A stretch of DNA of 19,230 bases from VRUE01 sp035548675 (GTDB taxonomy: Bacteria; Actinomycetota; Thermoleophilia; Solirubrobacterales; 70-9): positions 1 to 19,230 of the forward strand of contig DASZSJ010000045.1 of the NCBI GenBank assembly GCA_035548675.1, read 5' to 3'. Each line of letters begins with the position of its first letter. The stretch's first letter is position 1. Made by a program: the position numbers and the translations under genes. A model generated the notes under the pieces. It ran no database searches and was not told the DNA's origin. It saw only the letters and a program-made list of their open reading frames with translations. This document shows, piece by piece, positions 1 to 7,193 of this stretch.

Positions 1-85
1 GGCAACCCTCGGCGGAGCCGCGTCGCGCAGCTGGGGCCGGGGCGAGGGCTTGTGCGTCATCTCTGAGGCTCCGCCGAGGGTTGCC
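1..85. repeat. Long inverted repeat, 19-bp perfect arms
   Basis: Positions 1-19 (ggcaaccctcggcggagcc) are exactly reverse-complementary to 67-85, with a 47-nt spacer. No poly-T tract follows, so this is not a classical intrinsic terminator. It may be the terminator-like end of a gene to the left of the window, or a dispersed palindromic element like those at other gene boundaries here. The left arm begins at the first base of the window, so the stem could extend further. Confidence 0.7.
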
Positions 86-124
86 CTCGCGCCCCCAACG
101 CGCGCACCGGGTCGCTCAGATGCT

Positions 125-179
125 GGCGTTCGCCGGAAGTCCACTCGTTGTCCGGCGCTTGCCGAAAGTCCGCTCGTTG
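125..179. repeat. Two imperfect 26-bp direct repeats, 29-bp period
   Basis: Positions 125-150 and 154-179 match at 22 of 26 bases; the shared core is aagtcc, then a or g, then ctcgttg. They lie 46 bp or more upstream of the GTG start at 225. They could be a tandem operator or simply a short tandem duplication. No function can be assigned from sequence alone. Confidence 0.5.
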
Positions 180-224
180 GGGGGTCCGGGGGGATAGAAG
201 GGGCGGTCGGGGGCTTGGCGCTTC

Positions 225-1151
225 GTGCGAGACGGGGAGCGGGGGCAAGGGACGGTCGAGTGGGTTGGGCTGCTGCTCGTCGTCGCCTTGCTGGTCGGCG
301 GGTTGGTTGCGGCGGGGGTGCGGGTTCCTGGGGTCGGGTTGGCGCGGGCGGTGGCTTCGCGGCTGTTGTGCGCGGCGGCGCTGGCCGATCGGTGCGGGGA
401 CGAACCGGCGTTGATTGCCGAGTACGGGACGGAGGTGGGGAAGCTGGTGCGCCGGCACATGCCGACGTTGATGTTCGAGCGCGGGTCGAGGGCCGTGCCG
501 GTGGACTTCAGGCGCTGCCGGGAGACGAGTTGCGGGGACGCTCCTGGTCAGGGCCGGGTGACGCGCACCCAGGCCGGACTGCCGGTCACCGCCTTCGTGC
601 ACGTTCTCGACTGCCGGCCGGGTGGGGAGGGAGCGGAGGCCGAAGGCGTCGATTGCACCGGCCCGCGCGCCGGCAACCTCTACATCCAGTACTGGACCTA
701 CTACGCGGACTCGGCGACCTTCCGCGGAGTGCCGGTGCTCGAGGACGAGGGTTATCACCCCGATGACTGGGAGGGGGTGCAGATCCGGATCCGGCCCGAC
801 GGCTCGGCGCAGGAGCGGGCGACCTCGCACAGCGGCTTCAACCAGCGTCCGGGGCCGGTCGAGGGTTGGGCTTCCGACGTCGGTGCCGACTCGGTCAAGC
901 ACGCGGAGGAACTAGTCGGCCTGCGCGCTGAGAACGGCTGGGGCCCCGAGACCCGGCTGCTGATCGTCTCCGGTGGCAGCCACGCGGGCAATTCGGCCGG
1001 AATCCCGGACTTTGAAAGGGTCGTCTTCGGCGGCCGGGTGCACCTGGTCCCGCTCGAGCCGATCGCCGCGACCACGAGCGCGAGCTTCGCGATCACCCCG
1101 CCCTGGCGCAAGCGCGCCTGGCGCGACCCCGAAGCCGAGACCACCAACTAA
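225..1151 (+). CDS. Flp/TadE-type prepilin-like protein with Vps62-like domain
   Basis: The 308-residue product starts with GTG. Residues 7-13 (GQGTVEW) followed by a hydrophobic segment (about 14-31) match the class IVb (Flp/TadE) prepilin pattern: a Gly, four residues, Glu, then an aromatic. A TadV-like prepilin peptidase could therefore cut after Gly7 and leave the helix in the membrane. The body (about 150-285) carries the hallmarks of the Vps62-related domain: an aromatic-rich strand IQYWTYY (154-160), HPDDWEGVQIRI (178-189) and LIVSGGSHAGN (246-256). Six cysteines (49, 57, 98, 103, 130, 144) suggest an exported, disulfide-bonded protein. Flp pilins are usually under 80 residues, so this would be a large minor pseudopilin or an anchored surface protein. 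The biochemical role of the Vps62-like domain in bacteria is not established. A weak purine-rich stretch (191-200) is the only ribosome-site candidate. The coding call is firm; the function is not. Confidence 0.8.
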   Translation: MRDGERGQGTVEWVGLLLVVALLVGGLVAAGVRVPGVGLARAVASRLLCAAALADRCGDEPALIAEYGTEVGKLVRRHMPTLMFERGSRAVPVDFRRCRETSCGDAPGQGRVTRTQAGLPVTAFVHVLDCRPGGEGAEAEGVDCTGPRAGNLYIQYWTYYADSATFRGVPVLEDEGYHPDDWEGVQIRIRPDGSAQERATSHSGFNQRPGPVEGWASDVGADSVKHAEELVGLRAENGWGPETRLLIVSGGSHAGNSAGIPDFERVVFGGRVHLVPLEPIAATTSASFAITPPWRKRAWRDPEAETTN

Positions 1152-1162
1152 CCCCTCAAACT

Positions 1163-1213
1163 CGAACTGCATCAAATTCTCTACCTGCCAGAGCGAGAAT
1201 TTGATGCAGTTCG
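1163..1213. repeat. Palindromic element, family A, copy 1
   Basis: Arms 1163-1181 (cgaactgcatcaaattctc) and 1195-1213 are perfect reverse complements around a 13-nt loop. The element lies between the ends of two convergent genes, where it could act as a bidirectional terminator. The same 19-bp arm recurs at 2003-2021, so it is a repeat family and not a one-off hairpin. It is AT-rich compared with the flanking coding DNA. Confidence 0.85.
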
Positions 1214-1222
1214 GTGGGGTGG

Positions 1223-1984
1223 CTACTTCGGCGGCATCCGCAGGGCGCCGTCGAGGCGGATCGTCTCGCCGTTGAGCATCGGGTTGGCGACGATCTGGCC
1301 GACGAGGCGGGCGTACTCCTCGGGGCGCCCAAGGCGAGAGGGGAAGGGAATGCCCTCGCCGAGCGCGGTGCGGGCCTCCTCAGGCAGGGCGGCCAGCAGC
1401 GGCGTGTCGAAGAGGCCCGGAGCGACGGTGACGACGCGGATGCCGCGCCCCGCCATGTCGCGCGCCGCCGGCAGGGTCATGCCGACGATGCCTCCCTTCG
1501 AGGCCGCGTAGGCGACCTGGCCGATCTGGCCGTCGAAGGCGGCGATCGAGGCGGTGCTGATGCAGACCCCGCGCTCGCCCTCGGCGTCGGGCTCGTTCTC
1601 GCCCATCGCCGCGGCGGCGAGCCGCAGCACGTTGAAGGTCCCGATCAGGTTGACCTTGACCACGTTGGAGAAGAATTCGAGGTTGTGGGGTCCGCGCTTG
1701 TGCGCAACCCGCTCGGCCCAGCCGATCCCGGCACAGCAGACCGAGACGCGCAACCCACCGTCCCGGCGCGCGGCTTGCTCGACTGCGGCCGAGACCGCGG
1801 CCTCATCCGTCACATCTGCCTCGACGAAGTCCGCGCCCAGCCCAGCCGCCAGCGCCTCACCCTTCTCGGCGTTGAGGTCGGCAATCGTCACCGTCGCACC
1901 GGCCTCGACCAGCGCCCGCGCCGTCGCCTCGCCCAGCCCCGAAGCCCCGCCGGCCACAAGTGCGCTCTTCCCCCCGATCTCCAT
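1223..1984 (-). CDS. SDR-family NAD-dependent dehydrogenase (3-hydroxyacyl-CoA dehydrogenase type 2-like)
   Basis: A classical short-chain dehydrogenase/reductase of 253 residues. It has the dinucleotide-binding motif GGASGLG (12-18), an Asp (36) at the end of the second strand that favours NAD over NADP, a CCAGIG segment (83-88) replacing the usual NNAG, a Ser in STAS (143-146), and the catalytic pair Tyr159 and Lys163 in YAASK. The Cys-Ala-Gly variant and the spacing of the PGLFDTPLL segment (189-197) recall human HSD17B10-type enzymes acting on 3-hydroxyacyl-CoA or 3-hydroxy-2-methylbutyryl-CoA, but SDR substrates are hard to predict. The ATG at 1984 is preferred because a GGTG sequence lies about 9 nt upstream and the protein begins just before the first strand; an in-frame GTG at 1993 adds three residues. 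The gene stands alone, flanked on both sides by family A palindromes. Confidence 0.88.
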   Translation of the reverse strand: MEIGGKSALVAGGASGLGEATARALVEAGATVTIADLNAEKGEALAAGLGADFVEADVTDEAAVSAAVEQAARRDGGLRVSVCCAGIGWAERVAHKRGPHNLEFFSNVVKVNLIGTFNVLRLAAAAMGENEPDAEGERGVCISTASIAAFDGQIGQVAYAASKGGIVGMTLPAARDMAGRGIRVVTVAPGLFDTPLLAALPEEARTALGEGIPFPSRLGRPEEYARLVGQIVANPMLNGETIRLDGALRMPPK

Positions 1985-2001
1985 CGCCGGCACCCTACAA
2001 G

Positions 2002-2054
2002 GCGAACTGCATCAAATTCTCTACCCACCAGGGTGAGAATTTGATGCAGTTCGC
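2002..2054. repeat. Palindromic element, family A, copy 2
   Basis: Arms 2002-2021 and 2035-2054 are perfect 20-bp reverse complements. The loop can extend the stem (accc at 2023-2026 with gggt at 2031-2034) after a single bulged T. The arm is the same as copy 1 at 1163-1181. This copy lies in the divergent gap between the SDR gene and egtB, where no gene ends, so a pure terminator role is unlikely. Confidence 0.85.
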
Positions 2055-2116
2055 GAACCGCTTCGTTCACATCCCGGTAATCGGACCTCGCTAGGGTTCT
2101 GGTCATCGCCACCGAG

Positions 2117-3229
2117 GTGACCCAGAGCTCCAAGGGTGCGATCGCGGAGCGCCTTGCCGAGGCGCGCCGGGCGACGTTGGAGCTGATCGAGCCGCTCGAC
2201 GACGAGCAGCTCAACCGCGTCTACTCGTCGCTGCTCAGCCCACTGGCCTGGGACCTCGGCCACATCGCCAACTTCGAGGAGCTCTGGTTGGTGCAGACGA
2301 TCGGCGAGCGCGAGCCGCTGCACGGTGAGCTCGGCCGCTTCTACGACGCGATCGAGAACCCGCGCCGGACGCGCGGCGAGCTGCCGATCCTGCGCGACGC
2401 CGAGTTGCGCTCCTACCTCGCCGACGTGCGCGAGCGCACGCTCGAGGTCCTCGACGAGGTTGACATTGGCCCCGCTGCTGCGGACCCGCTGCTGCGCGAA
2501 GGGTTCGTCTACGAGATGCTGATCGCGCACGAGCAGCAGCACAACGAGACGATGCTGCAGCTGCTGCAGTTGGTCGACGGCTACACGCCGGTTGACCCGT
2601 CGCTCGGCGTTCTCGTTCCACCGCCGCCCGGTCCCGAGACGATCTCGATCCCCGGCGGCGAGTACGAGATCGGCGCGCCGCCGCGCGGTTTCGCCTACGA
2701 CAACGAGCGCCCGCGCCACACGGTCGAGCTCGCCCCGTTCGAGATCGATCGAACCCCGGTCAGCAACGCCACGTATCTCCAGTTCATGGAGGAGACCGGC
2801 GCCGCCCCCCCGATGTACTGGGAGCGCAATGACGGCGGGGGGTGGGTGCGGAATGCAATGAGGGGTCGCGAGCCCGTCGATCCAGCCCATCCCGTCCTCC
2901 ACGTCTCCTGGCACGAGGCCGATGCGCTGGCCCGCTGGGCCGGCAAGCGCCTGCCGACCGAGCGGGAGTGGGAGGTGGCGCAGCCGCGGCTCGGGGGCGT
3001 CGGCCATGCCTGGGAATGGACCTCATCCGATTTCCTCGCCTATCCCGGCTTCGAGGCTTTCCCCTACCGCGAGTACTCCGAGGCCTTCTTCGGCGACGAG
3101 TACAAGGTGCTGCGCGGGGCGTCCTGGGCAACCCACCCCGACGTCGCCAGGCCCAGCTTCCGCAACTGGGACCTGCCCCAGCGCCGCCAGATCTTCGCCG
3201 GCGTCCGCCTCGCGAGGGACGCGTCATGA
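2117..3229 (+). CDS. egtB: Hercynine oxygenase / sulfoxide synthase EgtB
   Basis: The 370-residue non-haem iron enzyme joins hercynine to a thiol (gamma-glutamylcysteine or cysteine) with O2, the central step of ergothioneine synthesis. The N-terminal DinB-like domain (about 10-160) supplies the predicted three-His iron site: His49 in LGHI, then His138 and His142 in HEQQHNE. A formylglycine-generating-enzyme-like domain (about 175-368) follows, with ISIPGGEYEIG (176-186), HVSWHEADALARWAGKRLPTE (from 262), HAWEWTSS (297-304) and FRNWDLPQRRQIFAGVR (348-364). The stretch between PTEREWE and HAWEWT is only about 11 residues, shorter than in well-studied EgtB enzymes, which accounts for the modest length. 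GTG at 2117 is the likely start; the ribosome site is weak. The stop overlaps the start of egtD (ATGA), implying translational coupling. Thiol-donor choice cannot be read, and no egtA, egtC or egtE lies in the window. Confidence 0.93.
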   Translation: MTQSSKGAIAERLAEARRATLELIEPLDDEQLNRVYSSLLSPLAWDLGHIANFEELWLVQTIGEREPLHGELGRFYDAIENPRRTRGELPILRDAELRSYLADVRERTLEVLDEVDIGPAAADPLLREGFVYEMLIAHEQQHNETMLQLLQLVDGYTPVDPSLGVLVPPPPGPETISIPGGEYEIGAPPRGFAYDNERPRHTVELAPFEIDRTPVSNATYLQFMEETGAAPPMYWERNDGGGWVRNAMRGREPVDPAHPVLHVSWHEADALARWAGKRLPTEREWEVAQPRLGGVGHAWEWTSSDFLAYPGFEAFPYREYSEAFFGDEYKVLRGASWATHPDVARPSFRNWDLPQRRQIFAGVRLARDAS

Positions 3230-4200
3230 CGATCGCGATCGAGGTTCACCTCGACGCCGAGGCGGCGGCGAAGATGGCGCGCGACGTCCGCGACGGCCTG
3301 CTCGCCGAGCCGAAGGAGCTGGCACCGAAGTACTTCTACGACGAGCGCGGCTCGCAGCTCTTCGAGCGGATCACCGAGCTGGAGGAGTACTACCCGACCC
3401 GGGCCGAGCGCTCGATCCTCGCCGCCCGCTCGGCCGAGATCGTCGCCGCCGCCGGCGCGCCGCGCGCCCTGGTCGAGCTCGGTTCCGGCTCGGCTGCCAA
3501 GACCCGCCACCTGCTCGACGCAATGCGCGACGCGGATTGCCTCCACACCTACACACCCGTCGACATCTCCGAGGAGATCACCCACGAAACGGCGGCGATG
3601 CTGGTCGACGAGTACCCGGGCCTCGCCGTTCGCGGTCTCGTCTGCGACTTCGAGCACCACCTCGAGCGCATCCCCGGCGGCGACGGCGGCCGCCTGATCG
3701 CCTTCCTCGGGGGCACGATCGGCAACCTCTACCCGGGGCCGCGCCGGGAGTTCCTCGCCCGGCTCGCCGGCCTGATGGGACCCGACGACCGGCTGTTGCT
3801 CGGCACCGACCTGGTCAAGAGCACGGCGCGCCTCGAGGCCGCCTACGACGACGCCGAGGGCGTCACCGCAGAGTTCAACAAGAATGTGCTGGCGGTCCTC
3901 AACCGCGAGCTCGGCGCCGACTTCGACCTCGACGCCTTCGAGCACGTCGCCCGCTACGACGAGGTCGAGGCGCGTATGGACATCCGCCTGCGCTCGCGGG
4001 CGGAGCAGGCAGTCCGCCTCGACGGCCTCGACCTCACGGTCGAGTTCGCCGCGGGCGAGGAGATGCGCACCGAGATCTCCGCCAAGTTCACCTACGAGCG
4101 GCTCGACCGCGTCTACGCCGAAGCGGGGCTGGCGTTCGCCGGCTGGTTCACCGATCCCGACTGCGACTACGCGCTCAGCCTCGCCCGCCGCCGCATCTAG
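3226..4200 (+). CDS. egtD: L-histidine N-alpha-methyltransferase EgtD
   Basis: The 324-residue SAM-dependent enzyme trimethylates histidine to hercynine, the first ergothioneine step and the substrate for EgtB. Diagnostic segments are YFYDERGSQLFERITELEEYY (from residue 36), the SAM-binding loop VELGSGSAAKT (83-93), YTPVDIS, FLGGTIGNLYP, LGTDLVKS, and the C-terminal EISAKFTYERL, where the EISAKF block matches the family's substrate-pocket region. Length is typical for the DUF2260/EgtD family. The ATG overlaps the egtB stop by ATGA, so the two proteins are made together. The order egtB-egtD without egtA or egtC is seen where these partners lie elsewhere or where EgtB uses cysteine directly. 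The product acts in the cytoplasm as part of a thiol antioxidant pathway. Confidence 0.94.
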   Translation: MTIAIEVHLDAEAAAKMARDVRDGLLAEPKELAPKYFYDERGSQLFERITELEEYYPTRAERSILAARSAEIVAAAGAPRALVELGSGSAAKTRHLLDAMRDADCLHTYTPVDISEEITHETAAMLVDEYPGLAVRGLVCDFEHHLERIPGGDGGRLIAFLGGTIGNLYPGPRREFLARLAGLMGPDDRLLLGTDLVKSTARLEAAYDDAEGVTAEFNKNVLAVLNRELGADFDLDAFEHVARYDEVEARMDIRLRSRAEQAVRLDGLDLTVEFAAGEEMRTEISAKFTYERLDRVYAEAGLAFAGWFTDPDCDYALSLARRRI

Positions 4201-4211
4201 CCGATTGATTC

Positions 4212-4225
4212 CACGGAGTTCCGTG
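4212..4225 (+). terminator. Short hairpin after egtD
   Basis: cacgga (4212-4217) pairs with tccgtg (4220-4225), 11 nt after the egtD stop. There is no poly-T tract, so it is a weak terminator candidate. The preceding gattccacgg resembles the sequence at the base of the hairpin at 19129-19150. Confidence 0.4.
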
Positions 4226-4284
4226 AGCAAGGACCCAGGAAGAGGCCGAAGCAGGCAGGCAACGGTTTTTGGGCGAGCCTGCCG

Positions 4285-4392
4285 TGCCGAGTGTTCGATT
4301 GACCCACATATACGGTGGTAAATCGAACACTCATACGGTGGCAAAGTGAACACTCGGCACCGAGCACCGCGCGGGCGGCCCACCTGGAGCTT
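4285..4392. repeat. Repeat-rich element, family B (possible mobile-element end or MITE remnant)
   Basis: This gap between convergent genes (4201-4456) holds no convincing gene. It contains nested inverted repeats: tgccgagtgttc (4285-4296) with gaacactcggca (4348-4359), and gagtgttcgatt (4289-4300) with aatcgaacactc (4321-4332). The core atacggtgg occurs twice. The right half (about 4333-4392) matches the last 65 bases of the window in reverse complement. Repeated short motifs in alternating orientation resemble transposase-binding terminal repeats such as those of IS21-like elements, but no transposase gene is present. Confidence 0.6.
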
Positions 4393-4456
4393 GGTCCGGC
4401 GCTCGCCGGGCCGCACACGGGGGTTTCGCCAATCCCTATAGCTCGCGCCGGCCCGT

Positions 4457-4969
4457 TCAGGCGCGCCGATGGGTCAGGCCATCGAGCACCACCTCGACCG
4501 GCGAGCGGTGCTTGCCGCCGTTCGCCTGCTCGCGATTGCGCCGCAGCTCGCTCGCGAGCTGGCCCATGTCCATGCCGAATTGGCCGACGTCTCGGGCCGC
4601 CTTCGCCAGGTCCTGCGAGCGGATCTTCACCTTCGGCCGTCGCATCGCCTTTGCCTTCCGGGCTCCGCGCGCCCCGAGGGCAAGCCCCCCGGCCGCGCCG
4701 GCGACGGCCGCGCCGCCGGCGATCAGCGGGGTCTTGGCCTTCCGCACCGCCTCGCCGACGCTCTGCCCCGCATCGCTGACCGTGCTGCCGGCCTGCTGGG
4801 CCGTGCTCTCCACCGCTTTGCGAGCTGACCTCGCTCTTGCCGCGCCGTTGCTCGACGTCCTTCGCTGCCGCGCTCTCTTGGCGCCCGTTTTGTTGGCGCT
4901 CGCTCTGCGAGCTTTGGCCGCTTTGGCTTTGCCCTGTCCGCTGCTCGAGCGCGTTTTCGTCGCTGCCAT
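4457..4969 (-). CDS. Basic, Ala/Lys/Arg-rich histone-like protein with glycine zipper
   Basis: The 170-residue protein has three parts. Residues 1-55 are almost entirely Ala, Lys, Arg, Ser and Thr, like the tail of histone H1-like bacterial nucleoid proteins. Residues 82-102 form a small-residue hydrophobic stretch (IAGGAAVAGAAGGLALGA), a glycine-zipper-type membrane helix. The C-terminal part (110-150) is a charged helix (RRPKVKIRSQDLAKAARDV and following). A strong ribosome site (ggaggg) lies 5 nt before the ATG at 4969. It could tie DNA to the membrane or be a basic envelope protein; no named family can be claimed. It stands alone and converges on egtD. Confidence 0.72.
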   Translation of the reverse strand: MAATKTRSSSGQGKAKAAKARRASANKTGAKRARQRRTSSNGAARARSARKAVESTAQQAGSTVSDAGQSVGEAVRKAKTPLIAGGAAVAGAAGGLALGARGARKAKAMRRPKVKIRSQDLAKAARDVGQFGMDMGQLASELRRNREQANGGKHRSPVEVVLDGLTHRRA

Positions 4970-5055
4970 GGTTCCCTCCAGTTGCTTCTCCCGATGGCCT
5001 GCCGAAACATGCAGCTACCCAGCAGAAAGGGCGCTAATCCCATTGGCGGGAAGTG

Positions 5056-5109
5056 TCGCTGCCAAGGGGCAGGGCCAAGGGGCAGGTCGGAATCGAGGGT
5101 TGGCAGCGA
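5056..5109. repeat. Inverted repeat enclosing a 12-bp tandem direct repeat
   Basis: tcgctgccaa (5056-5065) pairs with ttggcagcga (5100-5109). Between them gccaaggggcag occurs twice (5061-5072 and 5074-5085). The element sits in the 150-bp gap between the LLM oxidoreductase stop and the histone-like gene start, both on the minus strand. It may be a weak terminator of the LLM gene or part of the next promoter region. Confidence 0.45.
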
Positions 5110-5119
5110 AAGCCGGAGA

Positions 5120-6049
5120 TCAGGGAGCGAGCGCCTCGATCAGCTCGCCGAGCTTGTCCGGCGTCGTGATCGGGGTCAGGATCGGCAGCGTGATCCCGCC
5201 CGCGACGAAGGCGTCGATCCGCTCCTTCATCTCCGCCGGCGAGCCGAAGACGAACATCTCCTCGATCAACTCCCAGGGCGCTGCGGCCGCCGCGCCCTGG
5301 CGATCGCCCGCCTTCCACGCCTCGGTCATCGCCTCGATTTGCTCGCCGTAGCCGAGCCAGCGGTAGAAGGCGTTGTAGACGGGCACGGTGATGTAGGAGG
5401 AGAACATGAAGCGGGCCAGCGGCTCGACCGCCTCGCGCTCGCCCGGCAGGCAGAAGAAGCGGCAGAGCAGCTCGAAGCCGTCCGGCGCCCCCTCCAACTG
5501 GGCGGTCACCTTGGGCAGGCCGCCGAGCGGCAGGAAGTTGGTGAAGGCGCCGGCGGCGCGCTCCACCGCCAGCTCGAGCATCCTGCCGCGCAGGGCGGCG
5601 AGCACGACCGGGATCGGTTGCGCCGGCGCGGTCTCGAGCTTGAAGCCGCTCGCGGTTCGCTCCCCGGCCAGGGCGGAGTCGAGGAAGTCGAGCGTCTCCC
5701 GCACCCTGCTCAGCGGCCGCTCGAAGGGGATGCCGTTCCAGCCTTCGACGATGCGATCCGAGGAGGAGCCGATGCCGAGCACGAAGCGCCCGTCCGAGGC
5801 GCTGGCGAGCGCCGCCGCCTCCTGCGCCAGCAGTGCCGGCCCGCGCTGGAAGACGCCGACGATGCCGGTGCCCAGCCGCGCCCGCTCGGTCCAGGCCGCG
5901 CTCAGCGCCAGCGGCGTGAAGCCGTCGGGCCCGTTCGTCTCGCCGCTCCAGAAGTCGGTGTAGCCGACCGCCTCGGCCCGCTTGACCAGCTCCTCGTGCG
6001 CCGCGAGCGAGAGCCCCGGCAGCGGCAGCGTCAACCCCCAGCGTTCCAT
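5120..6049 (-). CDS. LLM-class (luciferase-like) flavin oxidoreductase, probably F420-dependent
   Basis: A 309-residue TIM-barrel protein of the bacterial luciferase-like monooxygenase superfamily. The N-terminus has the family pattern WGLTLPLPG then EELVKRAEAVGYTDFWSGE. The block LGTGIVGVFQRGPALLAQEAAALASASDGRFVLGIGSSS (from about residue 59) is the conserved F420/FMN-binding region, with the Gly-Thr-Gly strand and the non-proline bulge area. The C-terminus (FGSPAEMKERIDAFVAGGI) is typical of actinobacterial F420-dependent members. The substrate is unknown. ATG at 6049 is preferred because the protein then starts directly at the first strand; an in-frame ATG at 6067 would add six residues. 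It is divergent from glpX across a palindrome (family C). Confidence 0.86.
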   Translation of the reverse strand: MERWGLTLPLPGLSLAAHEELVKRAEAVGYTDFWSGETNGPDGFTPLALSAAWTERARLGTGIVGVFQRGPALLAQEAAALASASDGRFVLGIGSSSDRIVEGWNGIPFERPLSRVRETLDFLDSALAGERTASGFKLETAPAQPIPVVLAALRGRMLELAVERAAGAFTNFLPLGGLPKVTAQLEGAPDGFELLCRFFCLPGEREAVEPLARFMFSSYITVPVYNAFYRWLGYGEQIEAMTEAWKAGDRQGAAAAAPWELIEEMFVFGSPAEMKERIDAFVAGGITLPILTPITTPDKLGELIEALAP

Positions 6050-6071
6050 GCCCGAAAACCTATCCATACCA

Positions 6072-6129
6072 GGAGGACGTGTCTGACTTCCGGGGGCTAT
6101 GGACCCCCCGGTTGTCAGACACGTCCTCC
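6072..6129. repeat. Palindromic element, family C
   Basis: ggaggacgtgtctgac (6072-6087) is the perfect reverse complement of 6114-6129. The loop itself pairs ccggggg with cccccgg, giving a nearly continuous hairpin of over 20 bp. It occupies the divergent gap between the LLM gene and glpX, where no transcript ends. The gtgtctgac/gtcagacac core resembles REP-type palindromes found scattered in many bacterial genomes. A partial echo (cacgtcctcc) follows at 6134-6143. Confidence 0.75.
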
Positions 6130-6193
6130 CAGGCACGTCCTCCGGACGGGTGGCGAGAGGAGGCTCAGGGGATTCGAATAGGCTGCCGGGGCG

Positions 6194-7192
6194 ATGGAGG
6201 GCACGCCCGCAATCAAGCCTGACCGCAACCTCGCACTGGAGCTCGTTCGCGTCACAGAGGCGGCGGCGCTCTCGGCCGCCCGCTGGGTCGGCCGCGGCGA
6301 CAAGATCGCCGCCGACCAGGCCGCGGTCGACGCGATGCGCTTCGTGCTCGACTCGGTCTCGATGGAAGGCGTCGTCGTGATCGGCGAGGGCGAGAAGGAC
6401 GAGGCGCCGATGCTCTTCAACGGGGAGCAGATCGGCGACGGCAGCCCGCCGGTGGTCGACATCGCCGTCGACCCGCTCGAGGGCACGCGCCTCTGCGCGC
6501 TCGGCATGCCCAGCGCCCTCGCGGTAATCGCCCTGGCCGAGCGCGGCACGATGTTCGACCCCGGCCCCTGCGTCTACATGGAGAAGATCGCCGGCGGCGA
6601 GGAAATCGCCGACCTGCTCGACCTCGACCGCCCGCTTGCCAAGACGATGGAGCTGATCGCCGAGCGCAAGGGGGGCAGCGTCGGCGACGTCACCGTGGTC
6701 ATGCTCGACCGCCCCCGCCACGAGGAGGCGATGCAGGAAGTGCGCGACGCCGGCGGCCGCATCCGCCTGATCACCGACGGCGACGTCTCCGCGGCCCTCC
6801 TCGCGGTCAGCGACCGCTCCCCGGTCGACCTGCTCTGGGGAATCGGCGGCACGCCTGAGGGCGTGCTCTCGGCCGCCGCCCTCAAGTCGATGGGTGGCCA
6901 GCTGCTGGGCCGCCTCTGGCCGCGCAACGACGAGGAGCGCACGGCCGCGCTCGACGCCGGCTACGACCTCGACCGCATCCTCACCGCCGACGACCTCTGC
7001 TCCGGCGAAGACGTCTTCTTCTCCGCCACCGGGGTCACCGACGGCGACGTCCTGCAGGGGGTCCGCTACCGCGGCCCCGGCGCCACCACCGAATCGCTGG
7101 TGATGCGCTCCCGCTCGGGCACCGTGCGCCGCGTCCAGGCTCGCCACGACCGGGCGAAGCTACGCGCCATCATCGGCGAGCGCTACGGCTGA
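6194..7192 (+). CDS. glpX: Class II fructose-1,6-bisphosphatase GlpX
   Basis: The 332-residue metal-dependent phosphatase hydrolyses fructose 1,6-bisphosphate to fructose 6-phosphate in gluconeogenesis. Recognition segments are GRGDKIAADQAAVDAMR (33-49), the metal/phosphate site GEGEKDEAPM (64-73), DIAVDPLEGTRL (89-100), the substrate region AERKGGSVGDVTVVMLDRPRH, LITDGDVSAAL, and GGTPEGVLSAAALK. Length matches the family. Actinobacteria commonly rely on GlpX as their main FBPase, so it is probably essential for growth on non-sugar carbon. It starts at ATG 6194 and is a single-gene unit: it diverges from the LLM gene and converges on the BrkB gene. Confidence 0.95.
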   Translation: MEGTPAIKPDRNLALELVRVTEAAALSAARWVGRGDKIAADQAAVDAMRFVLDSVSMEGVVVIGEGEKDEAPMLFNGEQIGDGSPPVVDIAVDPLEGTRLCALGMPSALAVIALAERGTMFDPGPCVYMEKIAGGEEIADLLDLDRPLAKTMELIAERKGGSVGDVTVVMLDRPRHEEAMQEVRDAGGRIRLITDGDVSAALLAVSDRSPVDLLWGIGGTPEGVLSAAALKSMGGQLLGRLWPRNDEERTAALDAGYDLDRILTADDLCSGEDVFFSATGVTDGDVLQGVRYRGPGATTESLVMRSRSGTVRRVQARHDRAKLRAIIGERYG

Positions 7193-7193
7193 G

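Noticed and set aside
2842..3225. N-terminal extension of egtD back to 2842
   Set aside because: It reads through egtB in another frame; the conserved EgtD N-terminus starts at the ATG at 3226, overlapping the egtB stop.
4197..4418. A 73-codon minus-strand ORF in the family B element
   Set aside because: The sequence is made of inverted repeats and shows no domain or ribosome site; it is better explained as repeat DNA.
5120..7147. A 675-codon minus-strand open frame spanning the LLM gene and the glpX complement
   Set aside because: Only 5120-6049 carries family motifs; the rest is antisense to intact glpX and typical of high-GC shadow frames.
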